A stretch of DNA of 64,000 nt from Varroa destructor (GCF_002443255.2 NW_019211458.1:14503939-14567938), one strand, 5' to 3'. Shown: positions 26,501 to 39,585, counted from the stretch's first letter. Notes: generated from the sequence alone by a model not told the origin. Translations and numbers: made by a program.

Positions 26501-29500
26501 AGACTCATATAGCTCAGTGGTTGTACAGCATAATGCAACATGGTTCTGCTTTCTGGAATGGGTCTGCGTTAGCTCGACCTCGGGCTGACCCATTTGCCTC
26601 TGCTAGCTTTAGGACAGCGTTCGCTGGATGCCCGATCTTGAGCTGGGGCGATGCCCGAGAGAATGTAGCTCTTTTAGGACAGGTGACAGCCGGCGAGTTC
26701 ATTACTTGCGCAGGTGAGGCTTCGTATGTCAACTCGTTGTGTACGCTCAAATACTTTATGGGTCAAACATTAAAGACAACACACGAATCCCTAGTAATTT
26801 ACCTTCGATATCGATACTTATTAAATTGAGCTACGATCAGTATTTAATTGAGTTAATCTGTTCGTTTCTTCAAAAGCGAATCTTGCTAGCAGCATCTCGA
26901 GACCAGCAAAACCAAACAAGATTTCTCCCTTTAATTAACATACTTGGACTAGATCTAGAATCAAACTTAATCCTTTCAACTGCCTAGGAGCATCAGCTAC
27001 GCCAACGTTTTTGTACCACAAGAAGAAGGCTTTGAGGTAAGGCAGGAATCGGTTGCTAATAGCTACTATCTAGACATATCTCGTTATATACACATTATAC
27101 ATAATATAACGTTTTAAATATTCAAGGGCTCATCCGGAATATCTAAAATATTCTTTTGGTACGCGGAATAGGTTCAGGTCGAAGAAGTCCTATGAACGAT
27201 TCCAGTCCTAGCCTAGTTTTCCGATTATCATCGGAAGTTTTCTAAAGGACCACGATTCGAATGTAAGTGACTCTGGCTATACGTTCACGTTCATTGCCGC
27301 TACTGATATCAAATACAAATGAATGCCTTTAGCGTTTCACAGGAGGATGGTTGTAGTATGATGGGCTCACGCTCGATCGACAAGGCAATATACGTAGCAC
27401 CCAAATAACGCAATCCACAATATCAATCTATCATTAGTCAAAATAGGAATTTCACTACGGCATCTAGAAAGGCAGAATCACAAAAGCTCTCATCCAGTTG
27501 ATGTTTTTTAATGCTGTACCTTCTTTAGGCAGGTGCGGAAGATAGTATCCTTGCGTGTTTTTTTCATACTTTTTCGGTCCTACCGTCTTGACTACCGTCC
27601 TAAATTGTAAAAGGACTTGAGAGCTAAAACTATCAGAACGAGTGCATAAAAACGTTCGTTGATATAAATATCTTCCGCAGTTTGCTTGTACCCCGCAGGC
27701 TTCAGGATGAGTTTTAACACTCTAAAATATGAGTACTATACACGCAGAAAAAAGAATCGAAGCCTGTATAAGCAGCTCTCACATGATAACCTGAGATACA
27801 AACACAGATGGCATCATGTAGTTTTTTGGGTCCTATTGGGGATTAGGTAGGAGAGATCACATTCTTATACAGTAAAAGGCGGGGGTTTATAATGAGCTTC
27901 TAAAAACACACTAATCAGGTGCAGTTGTCACCAAATAGTACTATACATCAAGGTGGTAATTATACTATGGACCTCTGCACCAGTAACGGACATCGACGGG
28001 TTAGGTATATTCTGACATCATCATTGTAGAACGCTCAATGCATTTGAGTACTTTTTATTTGCTTATTTTTTTCACATAAATAGGTATTAATCTACAATTT
28101 TTACCTCGGTTTAAAGTACGAATCCATTGTTTCCCGACCAGCAGGCCCACCTTTCTCCGCTCTCCTCAAATATAACGGCTAATAATTGAATACAGCACAA
28201 CAATCCATCAAAGAAATTGACTTCGCCAGTAGTTCGTGGGGTAAGAATATGGAATTAAATGAATTGCAGGTTTGTCGTTTTATCGCAACAGAGCTGCTGT
28301 TTATAGCATTTATATAGCTGCAGACGATTTTAGATGGTGGATGTTGGCGCTCAATCTTTGTTAGTTAAGTGATGATATGTATTAGCTGGAAGGCTGTGAG
28401 CGCTAACAGATAGAAAGATATAGCTGAGTACGAGTGTGGGTTTTTCTCCGTAGAGCCGCGTGTTTCTGTTCCAGATAACTAGTTTAAATTTCGTCTGTCT
28501 CCTATATATCTATGCAATGTCGTTTATTGTTGATCATTTCAAATGGAAAGGACAAACGATTGATAATGTTAAGTGAAGGACATTTCACGTCAGGACGTTT
28601 CGCACGAACAAGCAGCTTAGTGTCGCACGTTCGTGGAGGAGTACTGTAGCATTCAGATAACATACGAAAGGTACTAGCTCACGAGTAACTATTTTAACAT
28701 ACAGCATTTCTTTGGGTCATCCCTTCTCTCTTGGACAGTTAAATATTTAATAATCTAAAAATCATTTGCTATTTCTCGACCCAGTTTCACTGCTGCGATG
28801 ATTCGATACGTACGGAAGTTTTCTAAAGGTCACGTAGAGGACAAACGGTTTTTTAATAAAGCATCCTTGGTGTAGAAAAAACCGCTAGTCTTGGATTACA
28901 TCCATCTTTGTCGTAAAACTACATGCACGGAAGTGGCAATTTATTGTTTAATAATAACCAATGAAGGACACATACATACAATGCTTAACAAGCTTGACAC
29001 GTTCAAGTCTGCCAAAAGATCGTATCACGCATAATAATCAAGAATATAATTTATTAGTCTCACTTTTATTCAAAACAATGTTAGCTTAACTGATGGGGGA
29101 GTCACATTGACCTATCATGTGTTACCTTAAATTTGCATAACAAAGGAACATGTTGGTCAAAAATTAACATGCACAACATATATGTTATAAACATTCAGTG
29201 TATGCGCATGCATATAATGCATCAGACAGCTCGAGAGTTGAGCTTGCGTCGATGTTTGACAACGGTTACCTTAGATCCGCCTAACTAGGTGAGGTTACAT
29301 TACCGATGACCCATAGATAAGAGTTTCTGGGTGACTTCCATATCGAATTGCAGGATAATTCCAACACAGGACACCATTACGCCGAGAAATGCTAAAACCG
29401 TTGCCCTACAGAGGATGAACGGATCCTAAATTATGAGAGCATCCCAGCTGGCGTAAAAGAGACTAGACGTTCGACCTCGGCAACAAGAAAAGCATCAATA

Positions 29501-29845
29501 GTCAACAACCAAGTTTTCAATTATGTTAACTGCTTATTGGAAGGTCAGGTGGCAGCTCAGGAAAGCGTTGCGATTTCGTATAGGTAATAAGACATTAGAA
29601 GGCTTGAGTTAGCCTCGTCTAAAGAGATATCCTTCTGGATGATCAATGAAACATAAGTAAATGTGACGAAGTCTTCACGTAGTGCGTGAAAATGATTAGC
29701 GAGAACACATGATGAACGCCGGACACCTCTAGCCGGAGCCGCGCCTTGAAAGCGAAAGCAACCGACCAATTTTGGGAAGATCCAGGTTGGCCGTGCAGTT
29801 CGCACGCTGTCCAACCGATTCAATGAAAAAAAAACAATATCATCA
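23501..29845. other. No recognisable gene
   Basis: Intergenic stretch. Open frames at 23682-23945 (minus), 24706-24903 (minus), 26158-26445 and 26521-26829 (plus) have protein-like composition, but I recognise no family, and no continuous exon chain could be built. A D-arm-like tRNA fragment near 26509-26533 lacks a matching T-arm. Confidence 0.5.
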
Positions 29846-30477
29846 TCAAAGTTTCATGTGAACACAAGATAGAGCGCTACTGATAGTGACTAGGTAATTT
29901 TTAGAGGTACAAAAGTGAGAGAATACATCCACAATCCTTGTGAGTGCGATTGCGGTCGAGTGATGATGGATGATCGTTAGTGACTTGCTTGTCGCGTGCA
30001 ATAGCACGCCGGTCAGTGAAAGGCCGATAGAAATCCATTTGCGTTGCGTGAAGCCGCCGCAACGGATGCGACACAGCATTACCACGAACCGTTTTTCGTA
30101 TTGCCACAAACACGGATAACAGTAAAAGTTTGCAACAAGTTCCGACACGTTGAGGGCAACACGGACGTTGTTTGTTGACGACGCCTTTTTTCCTTGCGGC
30201 ACATACAGCACGTTTTGGTAGCCAATACAACAGATGCACGTAAGTATAACCGCAGCTGCTAAAACTACACAGTTCTTGCCTCTGAGTGAGTTACTTCGGC
30301 GGTAGTCACGGTGGTAAAACAGCATTCGAAGAGATGCAGATCCGCCGGAGACGGTTCTTTCTGTGCCATCCGCGATTCATATTCCCCTTGGGTGACAAGC
30401 TTTTTGCCTTTGGTATCACACGATACAGCTTCATCGTCTTTCAGAGCAGAAAAGTCTTCCGCAGGTGCTTGAACCAT
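29846..30477 (-). pseudogene. Gustatory-receptor-like relic (frameshifted N-terminal half)
   Basis: Related to the intact receptor at 32723-33985 on the same strand. Frame 1 (30477-30265) ends in an N-terminal region with LHLFECCF, against ELFFKMF in the intact copy. The match then jumps to another frame (from about 30290 to 29846): CCIGYQNVLYVPQG against CRVSYQNYRWVVHG, FYCYPCLWQ against FYCAYILWK, and LTIIHHHST against TTLLIHKHV. This covers roughly residues 45-170 of the 420-residue paralogue. Nothing matching the C-terminal half or its TxxxxxQF-type motif was found downstream. The intact paralogue is intronless, so a frame change here is better read as a mutation than as an intron. Alternatively it could be a divergent multi-exon receptor. 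Confidence 0.6.
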
Positions 30478-31084
30478 CCGCTGCGTTACGGATCCTTAAT
30501 CCACTGGGCAATAATATACACCCACAGAGCTTCCACACTAGTTCCCATCATAAGGCTACATTACATAATACTCAGGAAAAAATATAGGGCAACAGGAGTG
30601 AAGCAAACGAGATGGGAAGGTAACTCTAGAGTAAGGAGAATAAAGGGAGGAAAGGTTTTCGGTGGGCGATATCTGGAGTCTGTCGGCCTGGTCACAAGCC
30701 TCCACTGATATCCAACAGGAACAAGGAAGGAAAGCTGTTGATTGGTGGACACGATGACACCAAAGTTGGCAAGACGATAAACAATGGGGGGGATGAAAAT
30801 TTTATCCCCTAGGCCTTGTGAAAAAAAAGTCGCTGTCGTTTTAGTCTTTGTCGTAGACGGTAGGAGCGATAAATTAAACTATAACGTACGTACTCACAGC
30901 AAGGTATCTCAAGTGAAAAGGTCTTCCCAGTATCGCAGTTAGATACCGCAACGACCGTCGAAGGCAATGTTGAAATAATCGGAGGGATAAACTTTTCGAA
31001 GGATTTGAGATCTAACGAGTTGTTGACGTGTACATAACTAATGGCTGCAATGGCTAATGGCTAGCAAACTGTAATTGTATTTCT

Positions 31085-31146
31085 TAAAAATGGGCGCTTG
31101 AACCAGCGACAGCGTTGGTTTAGGCCAGAAGCGTCTAGACCACCTA
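31085..31146 (-). other. tRNA-like remnant
   Basis: On the minus strand the stretch has ggtggtctagacgc (like a D-arm/A box) and, about 40 nt later, ggttcaagcgccc (like a T-arm/B box), at tRNA-like spacing. The T-stem and acceptor stem do not pair properly, so it is at best a decayed tRNA or a tRNA-derived SINE head. Confidence 0.25.
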
Positions 31147-32722
31147 ATACTGAGTAAGCCTTCAATGTTTTATCACAAAAAGAAATTCATTTTTACGTGA
31201 GTTCCAAGACCGCTGAATTGCACAGGGATTCTATTACATCACCGACGAAATTCGGCCTAAAAAAAGGTGTGGATGGTAATGATCATCTGTCTCACTTGTT
31301 CTTCCCCATGACAAGCTCAAGGAAAAATTAAGTTTGGCGGATTATATGAGTTTTCGTTATTATTTATACTTCATTTTATATTATTAACCTCATACGCATC
31401 GTCTATGGCGCATATACATAGACACGTATAATATCACTTAGCTTTCAAATTTTTTTCACTATATAGCCATCAAAAACATCTGACGAGTCACTTTCGGAGG
31501 AGGTTCAGGGGCACTTCTACTTGTTAACGCGCTGAGCAAGAACCGCTGGACATACTGCCGTTAGTCAATGAAATACCTAATTTTAGTTTCATAGTTCATG
31601 AAAATGCGCACAATACTCTCATTGAGATTAGGGCAGGATGAAAAATGGAGTTGCTAAGGCTGTAGGGCGGTACTCTTTCCATGCATCAATGCTGTTAAGC
31701 GTTTGGTGTCCGCCCCCCTGAGTGCATCTGCAATAGTCTGCGTGAAACATCCGCTGTGAAAATTCGTTAGAAACTTTTAAATACGTGCTAAAATCTTTAC
31801 TTAGGACGTATTTAAAAGTTTCGTGAAACAAAATATTAACATTATTAAACAATATCAAATATGACTGAGGATGACGGAACATTTCGATTCCTCGAAGGGT
31901 CATCGATCATCAATCATTTATAACGAGCAAACGTATTGGTTCTACGAAGCTCAAATGTATCTAAAGTCTCGTTTTCTCCTCATTTATGAGGTATATTACT
32001 ACACTAGTTCTGCCACAGTTTATTCATCTTATTGTTGTTGTTGTTGGCTAAAGGATGGAAATTCATTTGTATAAGAAATATCCAGGCGTTCTCTGCAAAA
32101 GCTGGCTATATTATTCTCAAAGGAAAAATTATTTAATCCTTACAGAAGATGTATACTGTTTCTAACCTCTGACCTTTGTGGAAATAGCTAATCATTTCTG
32201 TTACGGTGGTAATTTATATGAAGAGCTAATATGTGAGGTGTAGGGCACAAAAAAAGATGTTTTTGTTTTAAGAATAAGAAAAAAACCTTCACGCGATTCG
32301 CTATCACGCACGCCTTTCTTTTATGGCGTATCTGCGTTTTCGCTAATTTACACAGCATTTCTGGATTAAGTTCCAATGTTTGCAATGAACGACGCCATCT
32401 TTTTGACGAACGATGATTCGTACATCTCTAAATCCACTTTTCCAGTTAGTAGATTATGCACGCTTTGATCTGAAAACCTGCAATACAGACGGGCCATCTT
32501 TATAAAATTCTAATCACGAGGTATTTCACTTTTCTGTTGTTGCTCTCAAGCAAGTTTCACTAACGTCAGAAGTGACTTAGCCGAACAATTGCAGGATGTA
32601 GATACGTACATCGATATTCAGAAACCGAATCATCTGGTACGAGTTTGGCCGAGGTTGACATCGGGTAAAGATGGCCGAGAAATGGTCTGCGCAATTTCAG
32701 TGGCTATTTCCAATGTTCGTCA

Positions 32723-33985
32723 TTAATCTACGTAAGCTTTGATATCGACGTCGCCCATTGCTGATCCCGTTTTGAGCACAAAATCCTCGCTCTTTGCCCA
32801 TTTCTCAAGCTTACTTTTGATTTGCCAATCAAACTGTAGAATGATTGCTAGACAGGATACCATTCCAGCAAAAAATGTTACGGTTGTACCTTTGCAAAAC
32901 AGGAACGAGTCCCATATTGTCAGTGAGTCACGTTCCGGGTCAAAATCTAGGATGCGACTGATCTCTGCGACCATCAAATAATCTGACTGCTTGACTAATA
33001 GCTTATGAACGGTGTCTGCAGTAACTCGAAGACGCTGAATCACCTTTGTCGCTGCACGAGACAGGAGCGAGATTTGCCCGAAGAAAAAGATTGACAGCAT
33101 AATCGAATTGATGTATTCCTGCTGGTTCTTGAAGATGACCATATTTGATAAGCACAGCAGTAGCGATAGAAACATCTTAAGATACAAGATCAAAATTAGC
33201 AACGAATAAGCCCGATTGAGTGCGCAAATTCGTGACCGGTGTGCCGATTTGAAGGTCATTGCGGAAAGGCACAGTTCGTGTACGTTTAATAGAGGACGTG
33301 TCTTTATTTTGGCTGACATCTGTTGAAGGTATTCTTGAATCTCGTCAGCGAATGCCATCGTTAGAACAAAGTACATGATCATAGCAAAATGCCAGAAGAT
33401 CTTAAACGGTGCGTAGACCACATAGCAGACCTGAACCATTCGTGAGAAATCTTTAGGATAAGCAACATGCTTGTGAATTAGTAATGTGGTGTGCGTTACC
33501 ACTACCAGTACGGACAAACACTGCAGCGCCATCAAAAAGCCGTTACGTTTCGCCAGACGCGTTGTCCGGGCTTGCTTGAGAAGTTCAGCTAGCGGCCGTT
33601 GATTTTTCCATAGGATGTATGCACAGTAAAAATGACCAACTGCGTCGGTTACTGACAAAACCTTGGCTGCAACTTCTGTTGATGAGCTCGATGTTCCGTG
33701 AACGACCCATCGATAGTTTTGGTAGGACACCCGACACATTGCCAGCACCGTGATTATCATGAACATGCTTCGTACACTTTGCTGCCGCGGCGTCAGCTGC
33801 TCAGTTTGAAGCCAAATTCCAAACATTTTGAAGAATAACTCCATCACACGCATTGCCAGTGGCGCCTGCTTTTGCCGTTTCATGTGTAACGGAACGTAAC
33901 TAAGCCTGCGGCTCGATGGCCGAGATGGGGCGCCTAAATCGCTCAGACAAATCGCGTCGTGATAGAAAAAGTCTCCCATTATCAA
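32723..33985 (-). CDS. Gustatory-receptor-like seven-helix protein
   Basis: Single-exon 420-residue membrane protein of the arthropod gustatory/odorant receptor superfamily. These are ligand-gated cation channels with the N-terminus inside the cell. Hydrophobic segments lie at about 73-90, 108-128, 150-170, 186-212, 258-283, 291-308 and 363-385, which gives the seven expected. The last one, TFFAGMVSCLAIILQF (370-385), fits the family signature TYxxxxxQF in relaxed form (Phe for Tyr, wider spacing). Length is typical (350-450). The start is the first ATG of the frame; an in-frame Met3 is also possible. Its sequence is only loosely conserved, as usual for this superfamily, so no ligand can be predicted. 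A broken relative lies downstream on the same strand, suggesting local duplication. Confidence 0.8.
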   Translation of the reverse strand: MIMGDFFYHDAICLSDLGAPSRPSSRRLSYVPLHMKRQKQAPLAMRVMELFFKMFGIWLQTEQLTPRQQSVRSMFMIITVLAMCRVSYQNYRWVVHGTSSSSTEVAAKVLSVTDAVGHFYCAYILWKNQRPLAELLKQARTTRLAKRNGFLMALQCLSVLVVVTHTTLLIHKHVAYPKDFSRMVQVCYVVYAPFKIFWHFAMIMYFVLTMAFADEIQEYLQQMSAKIKTRPLLNVHELCLSAMTFKSAHRSRICALNRAYSLLILILYLKMFLSLLLCLSNMVIFKNQQEYINSIMLSIFFFGQISLLSRAATKVIQRLRVTADTVHKLLVKQSDYLMVAEISRILDFDPERDSLTIWDSFLFCKGTTVTFFAGMVSCLAIILQFDWQIKSKLEKWAKSEDFVLKTGSAMGDVDIKAYVD

Positions 33986-34421
33986 CTAATCACAACTTCT
34001 GTTGTAACTATATGCTGCGGCTAACTGTAACTAGCAGTTACTTAGATAGCGCAGAGTGGCAAGGTGCCTCACGTGGATGAAGGCTCGAAGTCAAACTCTT
34101 CGAGGGGCTAGTTCAATAACGAAGAGTAACGGAGGATGCAGACTGGAAAGGGACACACGGTAGGAAAGGGCAGCAGCCCGCCTGCCCCTTCTATACTCGT
34201 TTTCTATGTTACATAAACACGTTTGTTACCTAAAAGATTGGGCGCATTTGCATCAGAGAGGCAAATGTAGCAGACTTTTTTCGCTGATGCTTTCAGCCCT
34301 AACCATACATAAATATGCCATGGAACTTATTAGGAGTATCCGTTGCTGGCGTGCTGGAGGCTAATTTGTAAATTGCCCCTGCGTGCCATCCCATACATAA
34401 CTGCTGCGAACGGCAACAATA

Positions 34422-34855
34422 TCCTCCGATGACAGGAGGCCATATATTGAGAAACTAATAAACGATTCTTCTTATGAGTGGATAAACGCCGCGCAAATGG
34501 TTATTAGCAAACAACATAATGTAAGGATCTAGATAATGCTATAGGGGTGTAGCTGAAGGGAACAATTAGTCCTAATATGTACGAGAAGGTCAACCACACC
34601 TTCTCCGGCCAAGTAGGTCGAGCGCTGCATATGAATACCAATGAACAAATCTTTGAGGTTCTACAGTTTGTACGATGAAACATTGCAGAGTACGATTGGA
34701 TTGGTAATTTATAGCTAAGTGGCCAAAAGCATCCCGCGCATCTACCAAATAGCCCGCTGGAAAATGGGTGCCAGTCATTTCTTGTCTGGTAATAAATCAT
34801 CGTCATCATCTTAATTTGTCAAATTCCTATTCATAGCATGAAAAGCCGTTTGAAC
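34422..34855. repeat. Dispersed repeat, copy A
   Basis: About 430 bp shared in direct orientation with 36724-37185. Recognisable blocks: ctccgatgacagga / ctccgatggcagga at the left, cttatgagtgga, gaacaattagtc in the middle, taataaatcatcgtc / taataaatcgttatcg and aatttgtcaaatt / aatttatcaaatt at the right. No terminal repeats or coding sense seen. Confidence 0.7.
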
Positions 34856-36723
34856 GAGTTTTTCTAAGTACAATTTAAAGGATTTAGATTAGAACTTTAA
34901 CGATTATGAGTAACCGAAAGATCAGTCGAAGCCTGCTGAACAAGAAATATGAATATTGCACATTGTCCTATTTCCTTACCAGCGTCGACAACTCGCGTAT
35001 GGATCATTTCCTTGCAGACTTTTCGTACATAACAGTGAATAAGCCATTATGCAAAAGCGTTATCTTATTATTTCAACATCGGACTGGATAAAGAGTATAC
35101 CCGTTGGGTATGCAGGGTTAGTACAAAAAGTCTCATGTTAGGGATTGGCTATGACCGTATAGCCCGATTCATAGATGCGATGACCATAAACAATTACGTA
35201 AAGCACGATTTCCCTCATTGCTGACATTTAGACGTCTGAAATATTGGTCCTCTCTCTATCTGATGAACTCCAAGCAGCAAGACTAGCGGAGCATAGATAG
35301 TTAAGTATATCATATTGTATGACATCGATGATCTACGACATGAAGAAGATGAACTATTTATCAACAGAAACGAAAAAGATAGCTAGGAGAGTACTATTGT
35401 ACGAAGACTAGTCAGCGAATTTCAACGACCCATTTCGACGACCGGCCATCTTTCGGATATGGATGGCCCCAGAAGGATGTGCTGGGGACTAGATAGCTGA
35501 CGTTGGGCCTAAGATAAGATTTGCATTATCTACTATATGTGATCGCTAGGCCCTTGCGGTGTTTCCATGCTCAGGAGCTCTACATTGGAAAGAAGATTAG
35601 ATGAGAGAATGTCTAATATTTAAGAGAATGGTAATTTTGCGTATGGTTTAGCATAATAGTATATGTAATCCTAATAACATAGTCATTATAAATCTGCCTA
35701 AATTATACTTTAAGAAACAATGGTTCTCCTATTAACCATGTTTCCCGTAGTCCTTCATAGGTAAACTAAAAGCTTAGGTTAGTTTTAGGTCTGGGGCTCA
35801 GACCTGGCTGTATATACTAAGAGCCGGCCGTCTAATCAAATGATGCCTGACAGCGGTAGCGGACGTAAGACCCGAAACGCAAAGAAATAAACTGAAAGCA
35901 AAGTCGAAAGGGATCTACACGAAATATGTTGCTTCAGTTAATTGCCTAATGACGCTTGAATAGTATGATCAAGCATTTGAGTAAATGAGCGATCCAGTTT
36001 CTAACTATAATGAAAGTAAAGGCACTGATTGTAACAACAAAGTATGGTCGGGATCATCGATAGATAATATATTATTGTTATCATGCCCATTAGATAAACT
36101 CTGGCATAAACTCTGCGTATTGATGGTGATAACCGGTTTGGAAATATATTCTAAAATAATTTTAGCCTGTTTTAACGATTCTCCCGGAGCTCTATACTGG
36201 ATATAAAGTGTAGGAAAGAAAGCTTGGAAGAGGTGTCTATGCTGAGGATAGTCTGTTGAACACTTTGGAGCCCATAAGCTGCAAAACTTCGCGGGCAGCA
36301 AGGTAAAATAGATGGTTTCGTCTATATTTTACCAGCTATTTGCGGTGCAAACAAATTATGTAAGATTTCTATATCATTGAAGAAATTCAAATTGCATCTA
36401 TTCTCTTGATATCTTTAGGGTAGATAGGGTAGATTTTCCAAAAAATCGCATGAAAACTGTGAATAATGTAAACCATCAATTTTGGGAAAAAAGAAGCCTG
36501 TGGCTCTGTTGGGATGCATCCAGCGCGAAAAGATTGAATTATAGTTGATCTTTGCCGCTGTTTCAAAAGTGACGCACTGCTGTTTACCATAATGAGTTTT
36601 TGTTTGGTTCTTGAAAGAACTGGCTTCCGTTTGGTAGCTGGAGTGGCGCATGAGCGCATGCTCGATACGACAAAGAGCCCGCCAAAATGTTCCCTATTTG
36701 AATGCACCACTCTATAGACAAAT
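34856..36723. other. Between the repeat copies: no gene seen
   Basis: AT-rich sequence without a recognisable exon on either strand. The spacer may have been duplicated with the element, but I see no further repetition in it. Confidence 0.5.
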
Positions 36724-37185
36724 CTCTCCGATGGCAGGAAGGCATACATTAAAAAACTAATAAGCGGTCTTCCTTATGAGTGGATGAACGACGTGCGCAT
36801 ATATATATATATATATATATAGTAGTAAACAGGACGATGTAAGCATCTAGATGATGCTCGTGGGTATGTAACTAAAGAGAACAATTAGTCTGTGTAGATA
36901 AGAGAAGGGCGTAAGCAACACTACGGACAAGTAAATGCTGTCACACAAATAAGACCTTTGAATGTCACAGCAGTGAGTCTCATCAGGGGTAACACCTTGA
37001 AACGCGTCTTTTCACCATGTTCGGCCAACTACATCCGTAGATTTAAAACTGAGTGCTCAAAAGCACCCCGTGCATGAAATCAGGTTTTATTAAAATAGGT
37101 ACCGCTACTTGCGATTTGATAATAAATCGTTATCGTCCTAATTTATCAAATTATTATTTATATTACGAAAAGCTATTTAAATAGA
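36724..37185. repeat. Dispersed repeat, copy B
   Basis: Second copy of the 34422-34855 element, same orientation, with a (TA)n insertion at about 36799-36822 that makes it longer. Divergence is high, so the duplication is old. Confidence 0.7.
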
Positions 37186-39070
37186 TGGACGTTATTCAAC
37201 TCACTCAGCATGGTTTAGGCTGGAGCTCTAACGACCCTGAGCGAGCCAGGTATATTTTGCTTGCGCTCGTACCATAGCCCCTCAAGTTTTTTACGGGATC
37301 TAGTTTCAAAGCGTTATGTTTGTTTGCCGCATTTAACGGATGTAATAAACAGTTGTTCCGGACCAACAGGGGGCAGTTTATTGATCCTTATCTGAATTCG
37401 GCTTATTTGCTAGTGAACCGCCGCACTTTGAGCAATTTTGCATTTGTGTGGTCAATAGAATATAATGTGTTTCTTCCAATCAATGAAATTCGCTTATAGT
37501 CGTCAATACATGCGTATTTGTGTGCCTTTGTCAGCGTGTGCTGGATGTATCGTAGACAACAAAATATGCCGTGTTGCAGTTACTATTTGTGCTTGTATAC
37601 ATATGTATACTTTTGTACATGCACAAGTAGATCTAAGAGCTCTTAGCACAAATCTCGAATAATTACGGGGTGGAGGGAAAGGATGTCGTTGTCCTGCTTT
37701 TGCACTTTTTTTAAAGCCTACCGCTACATCGATTCGTCTTACGGTATCAGATATTTATTATTGGTGCTCACAAATACTTCACAGATGTAATGCAAGTCTG
37801 AGTACTATTCTAAAGGTTATACATTTTATCGGAAATCAATATCGTGCATCAGGGCTCCAGAACCGAAAAAAAGACTGATTCATAAATGCGATCGTCATGT
37901 AGTTATGAGCCTGTATATGATTATCGGTTTCAGTGTCGCAGTATTGCTGGCCAAAAAACGGTAATATTCCGGATATAATCTTATGATAGAGCTGCCAAGT
38001 GATTTGAAAAGAAAGCAGAATTTATCCATGTTCTACTTCGATACAACTAACAAAGACGATTTGATTAATCTTTTTCGTAATAATATAAACACTCGACAGA
38101 GGTTGAGGATGTATCTTCGACATGTTGGAGCATTTACTTTCGTTGAACAGCCACGGGGTTCATGCGCCATCTGTCCTGAGCAAGCTGAAGGAATAGCGGA
38201 AGAACGCTTTCCGTTATTGTGATGTTCAGGTCCCTGTCAGTTAGCAGCTGCAGGAACGACAATATTGGCAAAAATGGCAACATTCTAATCAGAACAGCAG
38301 AATATAGGCTATGACCTTATAATAAAATAGGTTATTACCTAATATAGCTAGCTAAACCCTTCCGTCCACGGACCGTTCGAATGTCGCGGAAGGCGCGTTG
38401 TCTCCATTTGTAGAAGTTGGCCCTTATTGCAACTGCACCCTTTACCAGCTGCCGGATTAAAAAGAAATAGCATCTACGGCGTATATATATATATATATAC
38501 GTATGTTTGCAATGCATTATATATTCCTTAATTTAAAATATGGTCTTGTTCTTTATAGCCTCTTATATTTTTCAGAGAGAAGGTTCAGGAATGCGTTATT
38601 ATTATGACTTTTTTTCTGATCGAAGCGTTTTTATTGAGTAACGTTTACATGAGCAGCTTGAAAATAAACACTTTACAAATTAGCTACTAAGCTATAATAT
38701 TCCGCATATAGCCTGATAATGTCCTGCAATGCTTCTTCTAAGCTGGCCTGTCGTCGCGCTTATTGGGTAACGTCGAAATCAACATTTAATGCTCCTGTGA
38801 CAATACAAGCTACTGTTCTAGATTAAGAGGGTTCTGTGGATAGAGCTATCAGGCATCATTTAACTTAATATGATTTTAGCACATTGTTAAGATTTCTAAT
38901 CACTGTACAATCTAATCTAACCTTGACTCCACTATATAATTGAACGTCGTCCTCTAGGAATGGATAAATGTCTCAAGTCCACGTCGGCGTTTCGTGCCTT
39001 CTAAACGGTCCGTTACTCTGATTCATATCCTTGCGTTGTTCCTAATAGCGTTGTTTCATTTTAACATATT
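37186..39070. other. No firm gene; possible upstream BTB-type exon
   Basis: An 79-codon frame at 37983-38219 (plus) contains NNINTRQRLRMYL followed by GAFTFVEQ, which could be a degraded version of the start of a BTB domain (…RxRLxxLxx…DVxFxV…). The similarity is weak. A short (TA)n lies at 38479-38499. Confidence 0.25.
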
Positions 39071-39110
39071 ATGAGAAACGAAGATTCTGGTAGATTAATA
39101 TATGACTCAG

Positions 39111-39340
39111 AATACCTACTTCATGCAAGCCCTCCATCGTCGGGGCATAAGCTCATTCCCCACTTGTTCATCGATTACCCTGATGAGGACGGTCGGCTTA
39201 CGCTTCCGGATATCGATGTCGACAGTGAAAGCATGCGTGCCTTCTTCGAGTTTACCTATATAGGAACTAAGTCTTGCATAACGACTGAAAACGGCTTTCG
39301 CTATATCCGGACAGTTTACCTCAAACTTAGCATTATTTGT
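39111..39340 (+). CDS. BTB/POZ-domain-like exon (partial)
   Basis: Reads LTLPDIDVDSESMRAFFEF then TYIGTKSCITTENGFRYI. This matches the second half of a BTB domain, whose usual pattern is xLPDIxPExFxxxLEFxYTG followed by ITEEN. BTB domains are dimerisation/cullin-3 adaptor modules. ACTCAG before it (about 39105-39110) is a possible acceptor. After the domain the frame runs to a stop near 39371 without an obvious donor, so the piece may belong to a pseudogene. Likely partner pieces follow on the same strand at 40202-40406 and 41177-41303. Confidence 0.45.
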
Positions 39341-39585
39341 TCTTTACCTACAAAGACTGGGTCGCTCTTATAAAATGCATAGTTATTTTTTTAGGTAGCC
39401 TTCGTTCAGTCAGTTTCGTTGAGAACATACGGATAATATCCGTCATAATTAAAGTTCGTGTTCGAATCGAAACTGAGTGGGAAGTTTTTCCACCACGTAT
39501 CGTATCCTCGTAGCATAAAAAGTTCATTTGCTGGCAATCATTTACTTGAACAATAAACAATTAAGTTAAACAAGTAGATTTTTTT

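Noticed and set aside
26505..26580. tRNA gene suggested by atagctcagtggttgta
   Set aside because: Good D-arm wording but no T-arm (ggttcnannc) at the right distance and no acceptor-stem pairing.
26042..26829. Cluster of open frames on both strands suggestive of a transposon or gene
   Set aside because: No reverse transcriptase, transposase, integrase or other motif could be recognised, and no terminal repeats were seen.
31085..31146. Functional tRNA on the minus strand
   Set aside because: A and B box-like words are present, but the T-stem and acceptor stem do not pair; kept only as a remnant.
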